Below, one piece after another: positions 18,003 through 24,622 of a stretch of DNA of 44,945 nt. Below the pieces are notes generated by a model, which saw only the letters and a program-made list of their open reading frames with translations, was not told the origin of the DNA and made no database searches. The DNA comes from Methylotenera_A sp031399315. GTDB taxonomy: Bacteria; Pseudomonadota; Gammaproteobacteria; Burkholderiales; Methylophilaceae. The position numbers and the translations under genes were made by a program. The stretch's first letter is position 1; every line of letters begins with the position of its first letter. The stretch is taken from contig JANNOS010000078.1 in assembly GCA_031399315.1 (NCBI GenBank), positions 1-44,945 on the forward strand, read 5' to 3'.

Positions 18003-19555
18003 TAATGGTTCAAGGTACGACTTCAGATGCTGGTAAAAGTACGCTAGTAGCTGCGCTGTGTCGCATATTGTACCGCAGGGGGCTGAAAGTCGCGCCTTTC
18101 AAACCACAAAATATGGCACTTAACTCTGCCGTCACCATTGATGGCGGCGAGATAGGCCGCGCACAGGCGGTGCAAGCGCAGGCTTGTGGTCTGAGTCCGC
18201 ATACCGATTTTAACCCTGTGCTGCTTAAACCTAACTCTGATACGGGTTGCCAAGTAATTATTCATGGCAAAGTGTTAGATAACCAAGAGGCCTCGGCCTA
18301 CCACGACTACAAAAAAACCGCGATGCAGGCCGTGCTAACATCTTACCAGCGCTTAAGTACGCAATATGACCATTTAATGGTAGAAGGTGCGGGCAGCCCT
18401 GCCGAGATTAATTTGCGTGAAAATGACATTGCCAATATGGGCTTTGCCGAAGCTGTTGATTGCTCCGTGATTTTAATTGCGGATATAGATCGCGGCGGCG
18501 TTTTTGCGCATATTGTGGGTACGCTGGCATTGTTGTCTGAAAGCGAGCGAGTACGTGTTATTGGCTTTGTCATTAATCGCTTTAGGGGTGATATTGCTTT
18601 ATTGCAATCGGGGTTAGATTGGCTAGAAAAAGAAACAGGCAAGCCCGTGCTGGGCGTGTTGCCTTATTTGCACAACTTTCACCTTGAAGCCGAAGATGCC
18701 GTGCCGAAAACTCCTTCCCGCACAAAGGGGGAAGGTTGGGACGGGGGTGAAGCGCTTGTTGATGAGGAGTATCAGTCTCATCTTCACCCCCACCCTAACG
18801 CTACCCCTGAAATGGGGAGGGGGTTGCCGCGCTTAAAAGTGATAGCACCTGTGTTGCCGCACATATCTAACCACACCGATTTTGATGCGCTACGCTTTCA
18901 CCCCAGTGTAGATTTTCAATTCGTAAAACTGGGTGATGCGATTCCGCCAGCTGACTTAGCCATACTGCCCGGCAGTAAAAATGTACGCGGCGATTTGCAG
19001 TATTTAAAAGACTTTGGCTGGCAGCAAGCACTCACTCAGCATCTACGATATGGCGGTAAAGTCATCGGTATTTGCGGCGGTTTTCAAATGTTAGGGCAAG
19101 TAATACATGACCCTTATGGTGTAGAGGGCGACACAGGGTCAACGCAAGGTTTTGGCTGGTTAGCCATGCAAACCACTTTGGAAAAAGAAAAGCAGCTAAA
19201 ACAAATCACAGGTCAATTATGTTTTGCTGATGCGCAAGGCTTTACAGATAGGCAAGTCAAAGGTTATGAAATCCACATGGGTGTGAGCGAAGGCGCGGCG
19301 CTCAACAAACCAGCTTTAATGATTGACGGCAAGCCAGAAGGCGCAATTTCAGAAGATAATCAAATAGCAGGCACTTATGTTCACGGTTTGTTTGACCATG
19401 CTGAATCTTGCGCGGCGTGGCTGGCTTGGGCAGGGTTAAAAGAGCCTCAACCTTTTGATTATGAAGCGCTAAAAGAATCAGAGCTCAATCGTTTAGCCGA
19501 TTGTGTAGAAAATCATTTGGACTGGACAAAACTGGCAGATTATTTGCCGGATTAA
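17993..19555 (+). CDS. cobQ: Cobyric acid synthase with in-frame palindromic-repeat insertion
   Basis: CobQ (CbiP) amidates four side chains of adenosylcobyrinic acid diamide. Residues 4-235 form the ATP-binding synthetase domain (MVQGTTSDAGKSTLVAALCR at 5-24; KPQNMALNS 37-45). Residues 281-470 form the glutamine amidotransferase domain with nucleophile Cys361 in GICGGFQMLG and a later VHGLFDH. Between them, residues 237-280 form a Gly/Pro/His-rich linker unlike the family. It is encoded by a palindromic repeat (18701-18832) that keeps the frame, so the protein is 520 residues against roughly 480-500 usually. Both domains look intact. ATG 18005 (Met5) is an alternative start that would avoid the overlap with cbiB. 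Confidence 0.94.
   Translation: MKTLMVQGTTSDAGKSTLVAALCRILYRRGLKVAPFKPQNMALNSAVTIDGGEIGRAQAVQAQACGLSPHTDFNPVLLKPNSDTGCQVIIHGKVLDNQEASAYHDYKKTAMQAVLTSYQRLSTQYDHLMVEGAGSPAEINLRENDIANMGFAEAVDCSVILIADIDRGGVFAHIVGTLALLSESERVRVIGFVINRFRGDIALLQSGLDWLEKETGKPVLGVLPYLHNFHLEAEDAVPKTPSRTKGEGWDGGEALVDEEYQSHLHPHPNATPEMGRGLPRLKVIAPVLPHISNHTDFDALRFHPSVDFQFVKLGDAIPPADLAILPGSKNVRGDLQYLKDFGWQQALTQHLRYGGKVIGICGGFQMLGQVIHDPYGVEGDTGSTQGFGWLAMQTTLEKEKQLKQITGQLCFADAQGFTDRQVKGYEIHMGVSEGAALNKPALMIDGKPEGAISEDNQIAGTYVHGLFDHAESCAAWLAWAGLKEPQPFDYEALKESELNRLADCVENHLDWTKLADYLPD
18701..18832. repeat. Palindromic repeat inserted in frame within cobQ
   Basis: The core arms are GGTTGGGACGGGGGTGAAG (18734-18752) and CTTCACCCCCACCCTAAC (18782-18799), near-complementary around about 29 bases. 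Each arm has a side hairpin: CCTTCCC with GGGGAAGG on the left, and CCCC-TGAAAT-GGGG (about 18804-18817) on the right. The G/C-strand bias and nested hairpins look like a REP/MITE-type intergenic repeat, yet this one is translated as about 43 extra residues without a stop or frameshift. Confidence 0.8.
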
Positions 19556-19561
19556 GTGAGG

Positions 19562-19777
19562 TTATTGCTCAGCAACTACTTTAATCTGCTCTCCCAAGCA
19601 TTCCACCACCTGCCCCGCGCGGATTTTAGCGGTTTTGCGCAGTTCAGTTTCACCATCAACTGTGACGATACCTTCTGCCACCATGGCTTTGCCTCGGCCG
19701 CCGCTATCTGCAATGCCTTCGGTTTTTAGCAAATCACATAGGGCGATGTATTCACCTTTTAGTTTGAACTCTGTCAT
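19562..19777 (-). CDS. ybcJ: S4-domain RNA-binding protein (YbcJ-like)
   Basis: This 71-residue protein is essentially one S4 fold: FKLKGEYIALCDLLKTEGIA, then SGGRGKAMVAEGIVTVDGE, the typical S4 RNA-binding loop. E. coli YbcJ is the same size and layout and is a presumed RNA-binding protein of unknown target. The gene lies 2 bp after cobU on the same strand and is convergent with cobQ, whose stop is only 7 bp away. It is probably transcribed with the cobalamin genes without being part of that pathway. Confidence 0.9.
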   Translation of the reverse strand: MTEFKLKGEYIALCDLLKTEGIADSGGRGKAMVAEGIVTVDGETELRKTAKIRAGQVVECLGEQIKVVAEQ

Positions 19778-19779
19778 GT

Positions 19780-20307
19780 TTAGCCTTTTAATTTGAAAGG
19801 TAATCCAGCGGCAACAAAAGTCACGCTATCTGCATTTTTTGCCACATCTTGATTGAGTCTGCCTTGCTCATCTTGAAATCGGCGATTGATTTCACCTAGC
19901 GGCACAATGCCCATGCCGACTTCATTGCTGACTAATAAAACAGTCGCTTTCAACTTAGCTAAAGTTTCAAGTAGTGCAGAACGTTCTGCTGCCCAAACCA
20001 CACCTTCAGGTGGTGCACAATCTGGGCAAATGCACTGTGCTAACCAAAGCGTGAGGCAATCAACAATCAGGCAAGTATCTGCGGCATCGTTCTCTAACAA
20101 GGTGTTGGCTAAATTAAAAGGCACTTCGATAATCTGCCAATGTTTGGGACGGCGGTCTTTGTGGTGCTGCACGCGCGCTTTAAACTCGTCATCGTAGACT
20201 TGCGCGGTAGCGATATACATGACTGGCAACTCACTTTGCGCGGCCAGTTTTTCCGCATACGCGCTTTTGCCGGAGCGCGCACCACCTAAAATTAAATGAA
20301 TGCTCAT
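19780..20307 (-). CDS. cobU: Adenosylcobinamide kinase / adenosylcobinamide-phosphate guanylyltransferase
   Basis: CobU phosphorylates adenosylcobinamide and then transfers GMP to give adenosylcobinamide-GDP, the acceptor for CobS. The 175-residue protein starts with the P-loop GGARSGKS (8-15). ARVQHHKDRRPKHW (about 44-57) contains the guanylylated-histidine region, and VLLVSNEVGMGIVPLGEINR is the conserved C-terminal block. The length is typical. It ends 2 bp before the S4 gene. A palindromic repeat separates it from the BtuF-like gene upstream. Confidence 0.95.
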   Translation of the reverse strand: MSIHLILGGARSGKSAYAEKLAAQSELPVMYIATAQVYDDEFKARVQHHKDRRPKHWQIIEVPFNLANTLLENDAADTCLIVDCLTLWLAQCICPDCAPPEGVVWAAERSALLETLAKLKATVLLVSNEVGMGIVPLGEINRRFQDEQGRLNQDVAKNADSVTFVAAGLPFKLKG

Positions 20308-20363
20308 ATTGAGACCTTTGCGTGAGATAAAGTCTAACGTAATTTTGAAAAATATCTAAATTT

Positions 20364-20437
20364 CGTCATCCTCGCGAAAGCGGGGATCCAGTTACGTTTT
20401 AATTTAAAATGGATTCCCGCTTTCGCGGGAATGACGG
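20364..20437. repeat. Palindromic repeat (CGTCAT...TGGATTCCCGC family), copy 1
   Basis: CGTCATCCTCGCGAAAGCGG and onward to GGATCCA (20364-20390) is near-complementary to TGGATTCCCGCTTTCGCGGG and onward to ATGACGG (20410-20437). This is the ATTCCC/GGGAAT-ended palindrome seen across many proteobacteria. A second copy lies at 23204-23279. It falls in the cobU-btuF gap and may act as an RNA hairpin in the operon transcript. Confidence 0.85.
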
Positions 20438-20464
20438 TGAAAAAATATGAACTGAATATTAAAC

Positions 20465-21265
20465 TTAGCATTTGTTGCTTGCGCCCCATTGCTGCATTAT
20501 TTTTTCTAATTGTTTTAAGCCGTGTGTAAAAACGGATGGCCCAGGTTGCAAAATATCGGCGGATTTTATCTCAAAAATCATACCATTTTTTACTGCGGGA
20601 ATCTCATTCCAACCTTTACGAGCGATGACTTGTTCAGGCTGAAATTTTTTGCCACACCACGAGCCGATGATGATATCGGGCATGCGCGCTAACACTTGCG
20701 CAGGTGTCACCACACGCTCACGCGCGCTGTGAAATTGCGAAAGCTCTGGAAAACAATCTTCACCGCCTGCAATATTAATCAACTCCGCCGCCCAACGGAT
20801 GCTACACATCATGGGTTCATCCCATTCTTCAAAATAAACAGTCGGCCTGCAAGGCAATCTGGATGCGGCTTCCAGAGCCTCTTTTATTTGTTTTTGATAA
20901 GCACTAACTAAAGCCTCGGCCTTATTTTGTGCGCCAACTAAGCGGCCTGTGGTGAGTATCATGCGCAAAATATCTTCCACCGAACGTTGATTAAACACAT
21001 GCACCTCAATGCCCGCCTTAATTAGCGTAGCGGCGATGTCGGCTTGCAGATTAGAAAATCCCAGCACTAAATCAGGCTTGAGTTCTAAAATTTTCTCTAT
21101 TTTTGCACTGGTAAAGGCAGAGACTTTTGGTTTCTCTTTGCGCGCTTCAGCAGGGCGTGTGGTGTAGCCAGAAATGCCAACAATGCGGTCTTGCTCGCCC
21201 AGCATATAAAGTACTTCTACGGTTTCTGTGGTCAGGCAGATAATGCGTTCAGGCAGTGTGTTCAA
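20465..21265 (-). CDS. BtuF-like cobalamin-binding protein without signal peptide
   Basis: The 266-residue protein has the helical-backbone substrate-binding fold of BtuF: RIICLTTETVEVLYMLGEQD at 8-27, VGISGYTTRPAEA, then KIEKILELKPDLVLGFSNLQ and VHVFNQRSVEDI. The start overlaps the bluB stop (ATGA), so the N-terminus is fixed. It has no hydrophobic signal sequence, unlike periplasmic BtuF. It may therefore be a cytoplasmic corrinoid- or metal-chelate-binding protein. No BtuC or BtuD gene is nearby, and import here may instead use BtuM. The binding-fold assignment is firm; ligand and location are inference. Confidence 0.85.
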   Translation of the reverse strand: MNTLPERIICLTTETVEVLYMLGEQDRIVGISGYTTRPAEARKEKPKVSAFTSAKIEKILELKPDLVLGFSNLQADIAATLIKAGIEVHVFNQRSVEDILRMILTTGRLVGAQNKAEALVSAYQKQIKEALEAASRLPCRPTVYFEEWDEPMMCSIRWAAELINIAGGEDCFPELSQFHSARERVVTPAQVLARMPDIIIGSWCGKKFQPEQVIARKGWNEIPAVKNGMIFEIKSADILQPGPSVFTHGLKQLEKIMQQWGASNKC

Positions 21266-21933
21266 ATTCCATCCTTGTCATTTTGCCAGCTATTTTCCAT
21301 CAACATCTCCGAGAGAGGCTTTTCTTTTACCCAACCTTCTTCTACTAGCATGGGCTCTTTGTAAAAGCTATTGACATGGCCTAGGCATAAAATTGCGATA
21401 GGTTTTGCTCCAGTTGGCATGCGGAGTAGCGCCGCTAGTTTGACGGGGTCAAATAACGAAACCCAGCCCATGCCGATGCCTTCTGCCCGTGCAGCTAGCC
21501 ACATGTTTTGTATAGCGCAACTCACCGATGCAATATCCATTTCTGGTAAGGTACGGCGGCCAAAAATATGTTTTTCTCTATGATCACAAAGGGTGGCGAC
21601 CAGCACTTCGCCGCAATCTAAAATGCCTTCTACTTTAAGGTGCATAAATTCCGCCATGCGGACGGTGGTTTCGTATTCGCCAATGGCTTGCGCAGTTTTG
21701 GCGCGTTCTTCATCCACCAACTTGTGAATCTTTTTGCGTAAATCAGTGTCGCTAATGCGCATAAAACGCCACGGCTGCATGAGTCCTACGCTAGGTGCGT
21801 GGTGCGCGGCGTGTAACAATTTGGTGAGTAGCTCGGGCGCAATGGGCGTCGGTAAAAAGTGGCGCATATCGCGGCGCTCGGCGATGACTTTGTATATCGC
21901 CTCTTTTTCGTACTCTGGGTAGCTAAAACTCAT
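21262..21933 (-). CDS. bluB: 5,6-dimethylbenzimidazole synthase
   Basis: BluB is the flavin-destroying enzyme that converts reduced FMN and oxygen to dimethylbenzimidazole, the lower ligand of B12. The 223-residue nitroreductase-fold protein has ERRDMRHFLP (19-28), APSVGLMQPWRFMRI (46-60) and PEMDIASVSCAIQNMWLAAR (about 129-148), which are BluB rather than general nitroreductase features. The start overlaps the cbiA stop and the stop overlaps the btuF-like start, so three genes are coupled. Its presence beside cobT implies aerobic synthesis of true cobalamin. Confidence 0.93.
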   Translation of the reverse strand: MSFSYPEYEKEAIYKVIAERRDMRHFLPTPIAPELLTKLLHAAHHAPSVGLMQPWRFMRISDTDLRKKIHKLVDEERAKTAQAIGEYETTVRMAEFMHLKVEGILDCGEVLVATLCDHREKHIFGRRTLPEMDIASVSCAIQNMWLAARAEGIGMGWVSLFDPVKLAALLRMPTGAKPIAILCLGHVNSFYKEPMLVEEGWVKEKPLSEMLMENSWQNDKDGI

Positions 21934-23201
21934 GCTGTAAAAAGCGGTGCAACAAAGTGTGGGTTAGATGCAAAGTAAAAATGCAAAAAACTAGCGGTGA
22001 TATTATCTTGCTTGTAAATCGCCTCGCCTTTGCCATAGCGGCCAGTGGCGGTGTGTGTGGCTTGCATAGGCGTTTCAAATTTCCCATAGTGAAACGTATG
22101 TGCGCCAATTTTGCCATCCGAAGTTTCAAGATGTTGTGTGCCCAAGCCTTGTAATTTTGCTTGAATTTCACTTACCCCTTGTAGCAAGCCAAAAGTAGCT
22201 GTGCCATTAATGCTTTTCCCTAAAGCCATCATACCGCCACATTCGGCTAATATCGGCTTACCAGTATCCGCTGCATTTTGCAGGCTTTCACGCATGGTTT
22301 GGTTTTGGTTGATTATATTTAGATGGAGCTCTGGATAACCGCCTGGAAGCCAATAGGCATCGGCTTCTGGCAGTTTCTTGTCTGCCAGTGGCGAAAAATA
22401 AACAATTTCCGCGCCTAGTGATTTTAAGCAATCAATATTGGCGGGGTAGATAAAGCAAAACGCGGCATCTTTTGCTATGGCAATGGTTTTGCCTTGCAAT
22501 AATTGTGGCGTTGACTGAATTTTTGGCGCATTAAAATGTATGGTGGGCGGTACTGGAAGTTCGCTGCTATCCGCTAACACCTGTGCGGCGGCTTCAATAC
22601 GTGCTTCTAGGTCGGTAATTTCGTCGGCAAGATGCAGCCCTAGGTGCCGCTCTGGCAAGCTGAATCTTTCATCTTTTTGCAGCGCGCCTAGCCACGGTGT
22701 GCTTGCTGGTAGAGCCTTCTGTAACATACCTGCGTGGCCTGCGCTGCCCACTTTATTGGCAATAACACCTGCTTTATTTAATGCGCTGTCAAAATCATAA
22801 AGCCCATGTGCAATCGCCGCAAAAGTTTGCGCCATGCCGCTGGCATCAATCACCAACGCCACTGACAAGCCAAACGTTTTGGCAATATCGGCGGTGCTTG
22901 GCGTGCCATCATACAAGCCCATGACGCCCTCAGCGATTATCACATCTGCCTCTTGCGCTGCTCTGTATAACTGCGCTTTACCATCTTCAAGTCCACACAT
23001 GCCTAAATCTAGGTTATAAACAGGCCTACCCGTGGCGGCTTGCAGAATCATGCTGTCGATAAAATCTGGCCCGCATTTAAACGCTTGAACGGTTAAGCCA
23101 CGGTTGCGCCAAGCGCGCGCCAGCGCGGCGGTGACCAAGGTTTTACCTTGGCCTGACGCAGGCGCAGAAATGAGAATGGCGGGGCGACTTATTTTTTCCA
23201 C
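21930..23201 (-). CDS. cbiA: Cobyrinic acid a,c-diamide synthase
   Basis: CbiA (CobB) amidates the a and c carboxylates of cobyrinic acid or its hydrogenobyrinic analogue using ATP and glutamine. Seen are the P-loop SAPASGQGKT, the EGVMGLYDG block, GGYPELHL and the class I amidotransferase nucleophile in AECGGMMALGKS. The frame can begin at ATG 23231, adding MDSRLRGNDD, but that stretch is the translation of a palindromic repeat. I chose GTG 23201, which gives MEKISRPAILISAPASGQGK, the usual family start. Either start gives 423-433 residues. The 3' end overlaps bluB by 4 bp. Confidence 0.93.
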   Translation of the reverse strand: MEKISRPAILISAPASGQGKTLVTAALARAWRNRGLTVQAFKCGPDFIDSMILQAATGRPVYNLDLGMCGLEDGKAQLYRAAQEADVIIAEGVMGLYDGTPSTADIAKTFGLSVALVIDASGMAQTFAAIAHGLYDFDSALNKAGVIANKVGSAGHAGMLQKALPASTPWLGALQKDERFSLPERHLGLHLADEITDLEARIEAAAQVLADSSELPVPPTIHFNAPKIQSTPQLLQGKTIAIAKDAAFCFIYPANIDCLKSLGAEIVYFSPLADKKLPEADAYWLPGGYPELHLNIINQNQTMRESLQNAADTGKPILAECGGMMALGKSINGTATFGLLQGVSEIQAKLQGLGTQHLETSDGKIGAHTFHYGKFETPMQATHTATGRYGKGEAIYKQDNITASFLHFYFASNPHFVAPLFTA

Positions 23202-23203
23202 AT

Positions 23204-23279
23204 CGTCATTCCCGCGCAGGCGGGAATCCATTTAAGGTTTTAAAGTCAACATGGATTCCCGCCTGCGCGGGAATGACGG
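23204..23279. repeat. Palindromic repeat, copy 2, at the 5' end of cbiA
   Basis: CGTCATTCCCGCGCAGGCGG and onward to AATCCAT (23204-23231) is nearly a perfect inverted copy of ATGGATTCCCGCCTGCGCGG and onward to AATGACGG (23251-23279). It is the same family as 20364-20437. It lies between cobO and cbiA and reaches into the longer cbiA frame, where it encodes MDSRLRGNDD. Confidence 0.88.
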
Positions 23280-23330
23280 AATTGGGGTGATTTAAGGCGA
23301 ATGAATATTTATAAATTAGCTGCATTTTTA

Positions 23331-23963
23331 TTAGAACTCAATACCTAGCATGGCCTGTACGCCATTCTGAAACGCATGTTTTACTAGTGCAATCTCGCTT
23401 ACTGTATCGGCAAGGTCAATTAAACCAGCTGGCGCACCACGCCCTGTTACGACTAAGTGCTGCATGGTAGGGCGGTTTTTGATGGCAGCAATCACGTCAT
23501 CTATTTCTAGCCATTGATATTTTAGCGTGTATGTAAACTCATCCAAAATGACGAGGTCGATAGCAGGGTCTTGTAACGCTTGCTTCACCAAAGTCCAAGC
23601 AGATTGGGCAGTTTGTTTATCTTGCTCGGCATTTTGTGTTTCCCACGTAAAACCATCGCCCATCACATGCCATGAAAGATTATTAGCCACATTTGGTGAG
23701 GTTTTAAAAAACGCTTCTTCACCCGTATCAGAGCGACTTTTAATAAACTGAACCACAACAGCTTTCATGCCATGCCCAAGTGCACGCGCAAGCAAACCAA
23801 AAGCCGCAGTCGATTTACCTTTGCCATTGCCTGTGTGGATAAGAAACAGCCCACGTTTTGCGTGGGCTGCGGCGATATTGGCATCGACCACCGCCTTTTT
23901 GCGCTGCATACGCGCCAAGTGACGATTTTTTAAGTCGCGGGTTTCTTGGTTTTGCATGGTCAC
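23331..23963 (-). CDS. cobO: Cob(I)yrinic acid a,c-diamide adenosyltransferase
   Basis: The 210-residue BtuR/CobO/CobA-type adenosyltransferase attaches the 5'-deoxyadenosyl upper ligand to Co(I) corrinoids and serves both synthesis and salvage. The P-loop is HTGNGKGKSTAAFG (43-56), followed by VVQFIKSRSDTGEE and LVILDEFTYTLKYQW, the Walker B-like region. The long basic N-terminus (1-36) caps the active site in this family. It lies 12 bp after btuM and is probably read from the riboswitch-controlled btuB transcript. Confidence 0.94.
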   Translation of the reverse strand: MTMQNQETRDLKNRHLARMQRKKAVVDANIAAAHAKRGLFLIHTGNGKGKSTAAFGLLARALGHGMKAVVVQFIKSRSDTGEEAFFKTSPNVANNLSWHVMGDGFTWETQNAEQDKQTAQSAWTLVKQALQDPAIDLVILDEFTYTLKYQWLEIDDVIAAIKNRPTMQHLVVTGRGAPAGLIDLADTVSEIALVKHAFQNGVQAMLGIEF

Positions 23964-23975
23964 GCTTACGTGGTT

Positions 23976-24545
23976 TTATGTAGCTTTATGTGACAATACT
24001 TGGCTATTTACAAATTTCACCAGCACCCACGCTAAGCCTAAGTACATCATGGCATACGCTACATAAGGCGTGTAATACTGCGCTATGCGTTGCGAAAACT
24101 CAATGATAGTCAATGTATTTACTTTGTCTGAAAAGCTATACCAAAAAGCGTTAGAAAGTACAAAAGCCACACTGCTTGCAGCCCAGCCAGCCAAAGCATA
24201 TGGCATTATCGCGAACGGCCTTTCACGCTTGGCCAACCAGCGCCCAGCGCCCCACACAGCGGCATAGGTGGGGATTAAGCCCCAATAACCAAGCGACATA
24301 CAGTAATCAGAAACGCCTTTGTAGCCCAGCGCGTAAGCATCCATACCAAATGCAACAATAATTGCCAAAGCCAACCAGCTGGTGCGCGCGATTAGTAATC
24401 CGCCCAAAAATAATACCGCCAATGTGGCATCGGGCAAATACACGTTATCGCCAAAGTGATTGGTGCGGGTAAGTAAAATCAAACCAATTAAACCAGCACC
24501 TTGCCAGAGTGTTTTGTTGTTAAGTAACTTATTAAGTGCGAACAT
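23976..24545 (-). CDS. btuM: BtuM-type cobalamin importer (solitary ECF S-component)
   Basis: This 189-residue protein has about six membrane segments. It fits BtuM, a stand-alone S-component-like vitamin B12 transporter studied in Thiobacillus denitrificans. A single cysteine, Cys82 in VSDYCMSLGYWGL, sits almost exactly where BtuM has its cobalt-coordinating Cys80, and the TRTNHFGDNVYLPDATLAVL segment (26-45) matches the family N-terminus. The context is strong: directly after btuB under a B12 riboswitch and before the adenosyltransferase. It has a strong ribosome-binding site (AAGGAGTC). The identification is from recall of the family and context. Confidence 0.85.
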   Translation of the reverse strand: MFALNKLLNNKTLWQGAGLIGLILLTRTNHFGDNVYLPDATLAVLFLGGLLIARTSWLALAIIVAFGMDAYALGYKGVSDYCMSLGYWGLIPTYAAVWGAGRWLAKRERPFAIMPYALAGWAASSVAFVLSNAFWYSFSDKVNTLTIIEFSQRIAQYYTPYVAYAMMYLGLAWVLVKFVNSQVLSHKAT

Positions 24546-24578
24546 AAAAATGACTCCTTTTTTAACTTGCTAATATTG

Positions 24579-24614
24579 TAACCCTTATCAGGTAATTTTG
24601 CGTGATAAGGGTTA
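24579..24614. repeat. Perfect 12-bp hairpin between btuB and btuM
   Basis: TAACCCTTATCA (24579-24590) and TGATAAGGGTTA (24603-24614) are exact complements around 12 bases. In the transcript direction no T run follows, so it is not a classical terminator. A stabilising or attenuating hairpin that lowers expression beyond btuB is more likely. Confidence 0.7.
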
Positions 24615-24622
24615 TGGCTTAT

